A stretch of DNA of 7,917 nt from assembly GCA_937934465.1 (NCBI GenBank), contig CALGZO010000256.1:1-7917 (forward strand), read 5' to 3'. How positions within the stretch are numbered: the first letter of the stretch is position 1; the number at the start of each line of letters is the position of its first letter. A program made the translations under genes and the position numbers. The DNA is from an uncultured Fimbriimonadales bacterium. Its GTDB lineage: Bacteria; Armatimonadota; Fimbriimonadia; Fimbriimonadales; GBS-DC. The notes under the pieces are model-generated. The model worked only from the letters and a program-made list of their open reading frames with translations. It searched no databases and had not been told where the DNA came from. Positions 1 to 6,334 of this stretch are shown piece after piece.

Positions 1-70
1 ACACAGATCTCACACACCACCGGTAACCGGCAGGTTTGGGCGGGCACGTACGGGTAGTCGAAAACGCCGT

Positions 71-99
71 GTTTGCAGGCGAAACCCCTAGTTTGCAGG
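71..99 (+). repeat. short direct repeat, 20-base period
   Basis: The 9-mer GTTTGCAGG occurs at 71-79 and again at 91-99, exactly 20 bases apart. The second copy runs into the position where a tRNA 5' acceptor strand would lie. Short direct repeats beside a tRNA 3' end are sometimes arm-type sites for tyrosine integrases, but two copies of nine bases could also be chance. No integrase gene is visible in the window. Confidence 0.35.
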
Positions 100-168
100 G
101 ATCGTCGAACCAGGCTCAAGGGGCTCATAACCCGAAGGTCGTGGGTTCAAATCCCACCCCCGCAACCA
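94..168 (+). tRNA. initiator tRNA-fMet(CAT)-like: 3' half intact, 5' half degenerate
   Basis: The 3' half is convincing. The anticodon loop CTCATAA (124-130) is flanked by GGG/CCC, the three G-C pairs typical of initiator tRNAs. A perfect T arm follows (stem 141-145 with 153-157, loop TTCAAAT). The acceptor strand CCCCGCA (158-164), discriminator A and encoded CCA (166-168) match the usual bacterial fMet ending. The 5' half fails. The two outer anticodon-stem pairs are mismatched (G120/G134, A119/A135). Position 8 is not U. At best three D-stem pairs form, and the D-loop GG is absent. A 5' acceptor strand at 94-100 could pair at 6 of 7 positions with one A/C mismatch, so 94 is only a nominal start. 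Only about 120-168 is firmly tRNA-derived. It may be a pseudogene or a 3' fragment displaced by an integrated element; a functional tRNA seems unlikely. Confidence 0.55.
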
Positions 169-190
169 AATTTTGAGACGCCTGCCCACG

Positions 191-3100
191 ATGTTCCCCG
201 AATGGCTCTCGCGGATAGCAGCGGCGGCGCCTGCGCCCGTGCATGGAACCCCCACCGTGTGGCGCGAGGTGTGCCCAGAGTCGCGCCCTGTGCTACTGGC
301 GCCGTGGCTACACGCGCAGCCTCGCCCTGTGCTGATAGTTACGCCCTCGCTGGAGCGCGCCGAGCAGTGGCTCGCGGTGCTGCTGCGCTTGGGGCTGCCC
401 GAAAGCCGTGTGCTGCGCGTCTCCAGTAGTCTCACGCCGTTGATGGAGCCGACAGGCGTCGAGAGCGAGACGCTCCACGAACGCCTGCGCGCCCTCTGTG
501 CGCTGCATCATCGCGAGCCTGTGTGCCTGATTGCGCCTATCGCCGCCACGCTGCAACGCACGATGCCCGAGCCCCTCTTTGAGGCGGAGCTGGTGCGCCT
601 GCGCCTGCCCGACGCCGAGCCGCCCGACGCCCACGAATGGGTCTGCACGCTCGAACCCGACATACTGCTCCGACGCTTAGTAGAAGACGGCTACGAATAC
701 CAAGAGCCTGTGCGCATTCCGGGTCGCTTCGCGCGACGGGGCGGCATCGTGGATGTGTTCCCGATGGGGGCGAACCTGCCTGTGCGCATCGAGTTCTGGG
801 GCGACGAGATTAGCAGCCTGCGCCTCTTCGAACCCGCCACGCAGCGTTCCATCAAGCAGGTCAAGCATGTATCGATTCCCCCCGCGCGCGAGGTTCCGAT
901 GGGCAGTGAATCGGTCGCGGCGCAAGTGCGCGCCGCGTGGAACGCGCTCATCAGCCAGCAACCCCCTGCGCAGCAAGCCGAGTTGCGACAGCGATTAGAA
1001 GACGACCTACGCCCCTTACAGCAGGGCGCGCCGTTCGACCGCCTCGAACTCTACCTGCCGTGGCTGCTCACGGCGCGCGCCTGCCTGCTGGACTACCTAC
1101 CCCCCGATGCGTGGCTTGTGCTGGACGAACCGCTGATGCTCCAGACCGCCTACGAACGCCTAATAGACGATGTGAACCAGTCGCTCGCCTCGCGCGCCGA
1201 GCGAGGCGACATCATTCCGCTACAGGCGAGCCAATACCTCGAGCCGTTCGAGCGGCTGGAGCGTTCACGCGGCGTGCTGCTGCTGGGCGAGCCGATGCTC
1301 GCAGGGGGCAGGGTGTACGGCGGCGCGGCGACGCTCCAAGAGTTCGCGCTCGGCATACGCTCGCTGCGCAGTCTGGCAGGCGGCGCGCACCTGTGGCAAC
1401 GCCTCGCCGATTGGCGTCGGGCGAACGCTGCCATCGTGATTGCCACCGACCGCCCGACCCAAGTACGCAAGGCGTTGGAGCAGGCAGAGCTAACCGACGG
1501 CTACACGCTATATCAGGGCAATCTCGGCGGCGGGTTCGTGTGGGACGCGCAATCGTTCGCGCTCGTCACCGACGCCGAGCTGTTCGACAATCGCCGCCTG
1601 CGCCTGCCCCCACGACGCTTCAACGAGGGCGTGCCCATCGCCTCGATTATGGATTTACAGCCCGGCGATTATGTGGTGCATCTCTACCACGGCGTGGGCG
1701 TGTTTCGAGGGCTGACCACTATCGAGCGCGAGGGCGTCAAGCGCGAGTACCTCCTGATTGAGTACGCGCACCCCGACCGCATCTTCGTGCCCGTCGACCA
1801 GTTAGACCGCATCCAGAAATATATTGCGCCCGACGACAAGCCGCCCGAAATCAAGCGGCTCAGCAGCACGGCGTGGGCGCGCGCCGTCGCCAAAGCCCGC
1901 CAAAAAGCCAAAGAGGTCGCCGAAGAACTCGTGCGCCTCTACGCCCTGCGTGAAAAAGCCACCCGCCCCACCTACGGCGCAGATACGCCATGGCAAGCCG
2001 AAATGGAGGCGATGTTCCCCTACATCGAAACCGAAGGTCAGCTGCGCGCCATTCAGGAGGTCAAAGCCGATTTGGAGTCGCCCCACCCGATGGACAGGCT
2101 GCTGATAGGCGATGTGGGCTTCGGCAAGACGGAGGTCGCCATCCGCGCCGCGTTCAAGGCGGTCTTAGCGGAGCGACAGGTCGCGCTACTGTGCCCTACC
2201 ACTATCTTGGCGTATCAGCATTACCAGAACTTCAAGGAACGGTTCGAGCCGTTCGGCGTGCAGGTCGCCTTGCTCAGCCGACTGATTACGCCAGCCGAGC
2301 AGAAGCGCATCCTGCACGGGCTGAAGACGGGCGCAATCGATATGGTAGTTGGCACGCACCGCCTGCTCTCCGCCGATGTGCAGTTCAAGGCGCTGGGGCT
2401 GGTGATTATCGATGAGGAGCAACGCTTCGGCGTGATGCAGAAGGAGCGGTTCAAGCAGTTGCGCGGCGTGGTCGATGTGCTGTCGATGAGCGCGACGCCC
2501 ATCCCGCGCACGCTCTATATGGCGCTCACCGAGATTCGCGACATGAGCATGATTACCGACCCGCCGCCGGGCAGATTGCCGATTCGCACTGTCGTTGCGC
2601 CCTACACCGACTGGATGGCGCGCGAGGCAATCCTGCGCGAGTTGCAACGCAGCGGGCAGGTGTTCTATGTCACGCCGCGCATTCAGGGCATCACGCACCT
2701 CGCCGAGCGACTGCAGCAACTGGTTCCGCACGCGCGTATCGCCGTCGCGCACGGACAGATGCCCCCCAAACAGGTGGAAGACACAATCTTGGCGTTCTAC
2801 AACCACGAATATGATGTGTTGGTCAGCACCACCATCATCGAGAACGGGCTGGATATGCCGAATGTGAACACCCTGATAGTGGAAGGCGCGGAGCGGTTCG
2901 GCTTGGGGCAGCTCTATCAGTTGCGCGGGCGCGTCGGGCGGTCCGACCGACAGGCATACGCCTACTTCCTCTTCAAGGCGGGCAGGCTGACCGACAAGGC
3001 GGAGGAACGGCTGCAGGCGTTGAAGGAGTTCTCGCACTTAGGCTCTGGCTTCGCGTTGGCGCTGCGCGACTTGGAGATACGCGGCGCGGGCAACCTGCTG

Positions 3101-3664
3101 GGCGAGGAACAGCACGGCGCGATGCGCTCCGTCGGACTCGAACTGTACCAGTCGATGTTGCGCGACGCCATCCGCCGCTTGCGTCAGGGCGAGACCCACT
3201 GGAACTTGGAATCGCCCATCCAAGAGGAGCTGCCCGACGCGAGCAAACTGCCCCTGCACGCTTTCATTCCCAGCGAGTATATCGCCGATACCGCGCAGCG
3301 ACTGGGCTACTACAAGCGCATCGCGGGCAGCCGCACGCGCGAGGAGCTCAAATCGCTCGTGCGCGAGCTGCGCGACCGCTACGGCGAGCTGCCCACGCCC
3401 CTAAAAAACCTCATCCGACTGATGGAGCAGCGCATCCTTGCCCACGCGCTGGGCGTGCAGAGCATCGGAATCGACGGCAAACGGCTCGTGCTGAAGTTCA
3501 AGCCCGACCGCAAGCTCAAGGCGCGTTGGCAACTCGCGCTGCAACAGTCGGTGGCAGGGGCGCGCACGCAGCCCGACGAAATCAGCGCGCCGCTCGGCGA
3601 ACAGCCGCTGGAAACACTGATGCGCCTGCTCAACGAGCTCAAAGCGATTGTCGAGGCGGACTGA
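191..3664 (+). CDS. mfd: transcription-repair coupling factor Mfd (SF2 DNA translocase)
   Basis: Mfd removes RNA polymerase stalled at DNA lesions using ATP-driven translocation and recruits UvrA for nucleotide excision repair; it is cytosolic. From the ATG at 191 it is 1157 residues, close to the E. coli length of 1148. The N-terminal third is UvrB-like without a Walker A, including a GRFARRGGIVDVFP stretch. The RNA-polymerase-interaction domain starts near residue 487 with LQPGDYVVHLYHGVGVF. The helicase core has Walker A GDVGFGKT (640-647), Walker B DEEQ (741-744), SATPIPRT (767-774) and motif VI QLRGRVGRSDR (910-920). The C-terminal TRCF domain spans about 1018-1110. The start is uncertain: an in-frame TTG at 173 adds six residues but lies four bases after the tRNA-like 3' end. 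Neither start has a clear Shine-Dalgarno; I chose the ATG. The 3' end faces the deacetylase gene across 3 bases. Confidence 0.96.
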   Translation: MFPEWLSRIAAAAPAPVHGTPTVWREVCPESRPVLLAPWLHAQPRPVLIVTPSLERAEQWLAVLLRLGLPESRVLRVSSSLTPLMEPTGVESETLHERLRALCALHHREPVCLIAPIAATLQRTMPEPLFEAELVRLRLPDAEPPDAHEWVCTLEPDILLRRLVEDGYEYQEPVRIPGRFARRGGIVDVFPMGANLPVRIEFWGDEISSLRLFEPATQRSIKQVKHVSIPPAREVPMGSESVAAQVRAAWNALISQQPPAQQAELRQRLEDDLRPLQQGAPFDRLELYLPWLLTARACLLDYLPPDAWLVLDEPLMLQTAYERLIDDVNQSLASRAERGDIIPLQASQYLEPFERLERSRGVLLLGEPMLAGGRVYGGAATLQEFALGIRSLRSLAGGAHLWQRLADWRRANAAIVIATDRPTQVRKALEQAELTDGYTLYQGNLGGGFVWDAQSFALVTDAELFDNRRLRLPPRRFNEGVPIASIMDLQPGDYVVHLYHGVGVFRGLTTIEREGVKREYLLIEYAHPDRIFVPVDQLDRIQKYIAPDDKPPEIKRLSSTAWARAVAKARQKAKEVAEELVRLYALREKATRPTYGADTPWQAEMEAMFPYIETEGQLRAIQEVKADLESPHPMDRLLIGDVGFGKTEVAIRAAFKAVLAERQVALLCPTTILAYQHYQNFKERFEPFGVQVALLSRLITPAEQKRILHGLKTGAIDMVVGTHRLLSADVQFKALGLVIIDEEQRFGVMQKERFKQLRGVVDVLSMSATPIPRTLYMALTEIRDMSMITDPPPGRLPIRTVVAPYTDWMAREAILRELQRSGQVFYVTPRIQGITHLAERLQQLVPHARIAVAHGQMPPKQVEDTILAFYNHEYDVLVSTTIIENGLDMPNVNTLIVEGAERFGLGQLYQLRGRVGRSDRQAYAYFLFKAGRLTDKAEERLQALKEFSHLGSGFALALRDLEIRGAGNLLGEEQHGAMRSVGLELYQSMLRDAIRRLRQGETHWNLESPIQEELPDASKLPLHAFIPSEYIADTAQRLGYYKRIAGSRTREELKSLVRELRDRYGELPTPLKNLIRLMEQRILAHALGVQSIGIDGKRLVLKFKPDRKLKARWQLALQQSVAGARTQPDEISAPLGEQPLETLMRLLNELKAIVEAD

Positions 3665-3667
3665 CGC

Positions 3668-4564
3668 CTACTGGCGATAGTTATACAGCTGCGCCAGCTC
3701 GCGATAGGTAAATAGCCGTATCTTCTGCTCCTCTAAGACGCGCTTGAAGGCTGGCTCCTGCAAGATTTCCAGCTCCTGCACGCGGTAGCGCCAGCCGCCC
3801 GTGACGGCGTTGCCTTCGGGGTCGTCCATCCCCAAATGCACAATCAGCTCGTTCACGCCCGGTTTGAGCGTGCGCAGGTACTGGTGCAGTCGCTCCCGAT
3901 GACGCTCTTTGCTCTCCCCCGGCGCATACTGGGGGTTCAGATAATCGATGGTGGGCAGTCCAGCGGCGCGGATGCGCTGATAGATCTCACGATAGTTCAG
4001 CCCGCGCGCCGCCGCCATCAACATCATCTCGGGGGTGGGGCTAAACACCATCGGTGGGATTTTATACTCGATTGCCGTCTTCAGGAAGACCTCGAAAAAG
4101 CGCGGGTCGGAGTAGAGCGCGCCCATGTGGGAGTCGAGGTGGGTGGGTTTCAGCCCCATCTGCAGCGCGAGTTCGATTTGGGCGCGGATTTCGGTCTCCA
4201 CTTCTTGGGGCGTTGCATGGCGCGTCACCTGTTCCACACTGCTCCACATATAGCCTTGCGGATCGAGGAGACCTTTAACTTGACTGGCAGGCGCGACAGG
4301 ACGCCAACGGATGGTACTCCATTCGCTGGTGAGTGTGAGGTGTAGCCCCACATCGGCGTCGGGGTGCTTTTTACACCACGCGACCGCCTCCGCTACCCAC
4401 GCGCAGGGCATCATGATGCTCGCGCTACTGATGACGCCCATCTCCAACGCGAGGCTGGTCGCCCGATTTTTGGAGTGGCACATGCCAAAGTCGTCAGCGT
4501 GGATAATCAGCAGCTTCTCGTCGGTCTTCGGCTGCCAGTCCTGAAACATCGCACGGCGTCGCAT
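3668..4564 (-). CDS. ChbG/YdjC-family carbohydrate deacetylase
   Basis: This 298-residue protein belongs to the YdjC/ChbG family (polysaccharide-deacetylase-like fold), metal-dependent hydrolases that remove N-acetyl groups from sugars such as chito-oligosaccharide phosphates or, in HpnK relatives, lipid-linked sugars. Visible hallmarks are IHADDFGMCH (21-30), with the family's Asp-Asp pair at 24-25, GLHLTLTSEW (73-82), and THLDSHMG (141-148), where His142 and His146 would bind metal together with an N-terminal Asp. ELIVHLG follows in the C-terminal half. There is no signal peptide, so it is probably cytosolic. The start at 4564 has a weak AGGT ribosome site four bases upstream; an in-frame ATG five codons later (Met6) lacks one. 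It is transcribed away from the small peptide gene and converges with mfd. The true substrate cannot be read from the sequence. The family call is firm, the exact activity is not. Confidence 0.88.
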   Translation of the reverse strand: MRRRAMFQDWQPKTDEKLLIIHADDFGMCHSKNRATSLALEMGVISSASIMMPCAWVAEAVAWCKKHPDADVGLHLTLTSEWSTIRWRPVAPASQVKGLLDPQGYMWSSVEQVTRHATPQEVETEIRAQIELALQMGLKPTHLDSHMGALYSDPRFFEVFLKTAIEYKIPPMVFSPTPEMMLMAAARGLNYREIYQRIRAAGLPTIDYLNPQYAPGESKERHRERLHQYLRTLKPGVNELIVHLGMDDPEGNAVTGGWRYRVQELEILQEPAFKRVLEEQKIRLFTYRELAQLYNYRQ

Positions 4565-4638
4565 ATCTACCTGTTCGCCCCGACGCGCCGATTCCCTGCG
4601 TATCCGACCACTTGCAACCTTTGCGCCGACAATAGGGT

Positions 4639-4666
4639 ATCATAAAGTGGAGGCGAAACCTATGAA
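4639..4666 (-). promoter_or_regulatory. candidate promoter of the deacetylase gene, in the divergent spacer
   Basis: The 97-base spacer 4565-4661 separates two divergent genes. On the minus strand a TATGAT -10 box (4639-4644, 5 of 6 to consensus) sits 16 bases from TTCATA (4661-4666, 4 of 6), which would put the start of transcription about 70 bases before the deacetylase ATG. The -35 box overlaps the start codon of the divergent peptide gene. On the plus strand a TATCAT lies at 4638-4643 but without a well-spaced -35 box, so the peptide gene's promoter is unresolved. Assignment is by motif only. Confidence 0.28.
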
Positions 4667-4817
4667 CAAGTTCGGTCTGATTCTGGTGCTTGCCGCTCTG
4701 CTGGGCGCAGGCGCGGCGGCTCTTATCGTCGGCGCGAAGAGCAACGAGACAACCACCCCCACGGCGGTCGTCACGACTCCCGAAAAGGGTTCTTGCTGCT
4801 CGTCGCACAACAAGTAA
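4662..4817 (+). CDS. small membrane-anchored peptide with Cys-Cys-x-x-His tail, unknown function
   Basis: A 51-residue ORF starts at ATG 4662 behind a strong GGAGG ribosome site (4649-4653, 8-base spacing) and ends at TAA 4815-4817. Residues 1-3 are MNK; residues 4-24 form one continuous hydrophobic Leu/Ala/Gly/Val segment, a transmembrane helix or uncleaved signal anchor. The remainder is a short Thr/Val/Pro-rich polar linker ending in GSCCSSHNK (43-51). There is no lipobox, because the hydrophobic segment is not followed by a Cys at a lipoprotein cleavage site. By the positive-inside rule Lys3 suggests that the Cys-Cys tail faces outwards. The vicinal cysteines and nearby His could bind a metal or undergo thiol chemistry, but that is inference. 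I recognise no family. It lies between divergent control sequences and the inverted repeat, upstream of galU. A good ribosome site, a coherent membrane segment and an otherwise empty interval support it as a real gene. Confidence 0.72.
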   Translation: MNKFGLILVLAALLGAGAAALIVGAKSNETTTPTAVVTTPEKGSCCSSHNK

Positions 4818-4830
4818 GCCCGACAGCGCG

Positions 4831-4895
4831 GCTCCTCGCTTCGCGCGGAAGGATAGAGTTAGAATATCGCTGTCGTTCCAAGCGAGGCGAGGAGC
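4831..4895. repeat. imperfect inverted repeat pair, REP-like intergenic element
   Basis: Two 20-base arms face each other: 4831-4850 on one strand and 4876-4895 on the other, identical at 17 of 20 positions, with a 25-base centre. Read outward from the centre, both arms follow the pattern TTCC-nn-GCGA-R-GCGAGGAGC. This resembles a dispersed intergenic motif (TTCCGAGCGAAGCGAGGA-like) that I recall from many environmental bacterial genomes. The arms can fold into a large stem. A second perfect 8-base pair, CGACAGCG (4821-4828) with CGCTGTCG (4868-4875), crosses the first, giving pseudoknot-type topology. The right arm ends 13 bases before the galU ATG and carries the only GAGGAG (4889-4894) near it. 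It may also act as a terminator for the small peptide gene, though there is no clear T run. Confidence 0.65.
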
Positions 4896-4908
4896 TTCTC
4901 TGTTCGCG

Positions 4909-5796
4909 ATGATACGCACTGCCATCGTGCCGATGGCGGGTCTGGGCACGCGCCTGTACCCCATCGGCGTCGTTTTGCCAAAGGGGTTGACGCCGTTCGC
5001 GCTTGCGGACGGCACGCTGACTACTGGGTTGCAACTGATTGCCGAGACGCTCTTGGCGGCAGGCGTCGAGCGCATCGGTGTAGTGGTCTCGCCTGAGAAT
5101 CGCGCGGTGTACGAGTCGTTTCTGGAGGGCGGCGGCGCACGCTATGCCCACGCACGCGCCCAACGCCCCCATATCCAACACATTTACGCGACGCTCCAAT
5201 CGCTCGCCTGCCGTGTGCAGTTCATCGAGCAGCCCGAGTTGCTGGGGCTGGGGCACGCGGTGTGGTGTGCGCGCGCGTTCGCCAACGACGAGGCGACGCT
5301 CGTCTTCCTTGGCGACCACATCCCCCTGCCCCTGCGCGACCCGACGCCCATCCACCAAGTCGTGCAGATGTACGAGACCCACCACGCGCCTGTGTATGGC
5401 GTGCATCGCGTGCCCGTCAGCAAAGCGTCGCAGTATGGCGTGCTGCAGGGCGAGCCGCTGGGTACGCCGCGCGCCTATCGGCTCCTGCAGCTCATCGAGA
5501 AGCCGACGCCCGACTACGCCCGCCGACATCTCCACACGCAAGGCTTAGCCCCTGACGAGCTGCTCGCGCACAGCGGCGTGTACGCCTTCCCGCCGATACT
5601 CTGGGATGCGCTGGAGCAACTCGCCGCAGAGCATAACTCGGCGCACGGCGAGTGGACGCTCACCGCCGCGCAGCAACGGCTGCTCCAACATATCCCTGCC
5701 TACCTGTGCGAGATGGAACAGCACTGGCTGGACTTCGGCACTGCCGCTGAATACCGACGCGCGTTCTGCACGCTGGCGGGGTGTGAGCATGTATAG
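4909..5796 (+). CDS. galU: GalU-like sugar-1-phosphate nucleotidyltransferase (probable UTP-glucose-1-phosphate uridylyltransferase)
   Basis: This 295-residue cytosolic enzyme should transfer a nucleotidyl group from an NTP to a sugar 1-phosphate, most likely making UDP-glucose for glycan and envelope synthesis. Motifs follow the GalU order: IVPMAGLGTRLYP near the N terminus (GLGTR 11-15) with the catalytic-type Lys25 in LPKGLTPF, QPELLGLGHAVWCA (GLGHA 113-117), VFLGDH with the metal-binding-type Asp136, YGVLQGE (176-182), LIEKP (195-199), GEWTLT (247-252, where GalU usually has GEIQLT) and a terminal DFGTAAEY (275-282, usually D-x-G-x(4)-Y). The length is normal for GalU. The segment between Arg15 and Lys25 and the LGDH motif differ from textbook GalU, so a related nucleotidyltransferase with another sugar or base is possible. 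The ATG at 4909 fits the family N terminus; the best ribosome site, GAGGAG, is 14 bases upstream, longer than usual. The gene overlaps the next one by 8 bases. Confidence 0.82.
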   Translation: MIRTAIVPMAGLGTRLYPIGVVLPKGLTPFALADGTLTTGLQLIAETLLAAGVERIGVVVSPENRAVYESFLEGGGARYAHARAQRPHIQHIYATLQSLACRVQFIEQPELLGLGHAVWCARAFANDEATLVFLGDHIPLPLRDPTPIHQVVQMYETHHAPVYGVHRVPVSKASQYGVLQGEPLGTPRAYRLLQLIEKPTPDYARRHLHTQGLAPDELLAHSGVYAFPPILWDALEQLAAEHNSAHGEWTLTAAQQRLLQHIPAYLCEMEQHWLDFGTAAEYRRAFCTLAGCEHV

Positions 5797-6334
5797 AACC
5801 GAGTTCCGCTACCGACAGGAGCGCATCACTCTCTTGGCGCAGCCCGACGCCGATGGATGGCGCATCGTCCTGCCCGACGGCTCCGAGCGGATGGCGCGCC
5901 GCGCCGAGGCGCACGCCAACACGCTCACGCTGCACACCTCCACTGGGCGCGTGCAACTCGCGTTCCTGCAGACGCCGCAGGGGGTGGAGATTCAGTATCG
6001 CGGGCGCGTCTATCGGTTCCAATACGCCGAGCCGAGCCGACGCAGCGCTGCGACGCACTCCAGCGCGGAAGGCGTTCTCACCGCGCCGATGCCCGGCTTG
6101 GTGACCAAAGTGTTCGTGCGGCAGGGCGAGACCGTCGAAGCAGGGCAGCGATTGCTCACTTTGGAGGCGATGAAGACCGAGCAGTCGCTGCGCGCGCCTT
6201 TCGCAGGCGTCGTGCAGCAACTCAACGCACGCGAGGGCGAACTGGCGCAGGAGGGCGCGGTGCTGGTGGCAATCACGCCGCTCGCTCCCTCATCGGAAGA
6301 CAATCAGCTGCGCCAAAGTGAAGTAGAGCAGTAG
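5789..6334 (+). CDS. biotin carboxyl carrier protein / biotin-lipoyl attachment domain protein
   Basis: The 181-residue protein carries a C-terminal biotinyl domain (about 95-162) with TAPMPGLVTKVFVRQGETV and the biotinylation motif EAMKTE, modified Lys129. Biotin carried on this Lys shuttles carboxyl groups between a biotin carboxylase and a carboxyltransferase in acyl-CoA or pyruvate-type carboxylases. Residues 1-90 form a beta-rich region containing GWRIVLPDGSE and RGRVYRFQYAEP, resembling the BT domain that precedes the biotinyl domain in propionyl- or methylcrotonyl-CoA carboxylase alpha subunits. No carboxylase or transferase gene is in the window, so its partners must lie elsewhere. 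The ATG at 5789 lies inside the last codons of galU, suggesting translational coupling; a GTG at 5783 is an alternative start. Residues 168-181 overlap mgtE on the other strand and probably form a dispensable tail. AccB is less likely, as the N terminus differs from that of AccB. Confidence 0.9.
   Translation: MYRTEFRYRQERITLLAQPDADGWRIVLPDGSERMARRAEAHANTLTLHTSTGRVQLAFLQTPQGVEIQYRGRVYRFQYAEPSRRSAATHSSAEGVLTAPMPGLVTKVFVRQGETVEAGQRLLTLEAMKTEQSLRAPFAGVVQQLNAREGELAQEGAVLVAITPLAPSSEDNQLRQSEVEQ

Noticed and set aside
20..30. CCGGTAACCGG palindrome
   Set aside because: Five-base arms around a single base near the window edge; with no adjacent gene or second copy it cannot be called an operator.
101..120. 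Reverse complement of this stretch contains AGCCTGGT, as in the D loop of bacterial initiator tRNA
   Set aside because: An 8-base match in inverted orientation without the partner D-stem strand is too weak to argue for a rearranged or permuted tRNA.
1..170. Group I intron or split/permuted tRNA as the reason for the missing 5' half
   Set aside because: No intron core elements are visible in the 120 bases available, and no 5' half of the tRNA is seen downstream; too little sequence lies to the left to pursue it.
88..435. Minus-strand open frame whose product includes GWDLNPRPSGYEP
   Set aside because: That peptide is the well-known false translation of a tRNA 3' half read on the opposite strand; the rest is antisense to mfd.
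2186..3037. 283-residue open frame on the minus strand within mfd
   Set aside because: It lies wholly antisense to the conserved helicase core of Mfd; long antisense frames are expected in GC-rich genes, and its product has no recognisable motifs.
4632..4642. ATAGGGTATCA shared by the spacers at 4632-4642 and 7759-7769
   Set aside because: An 11-base match between two places in about 8 kb is expected by chance several times over; both being intergenic is suggestive but not enough to call an operator.
4771..5541. 256-residue open frame on the minus strand across the repeat and galU
   Set aside because: It is antisense to galU motifs and crosses the intergenic repeat; the Arg/His-rich product resembles no family.
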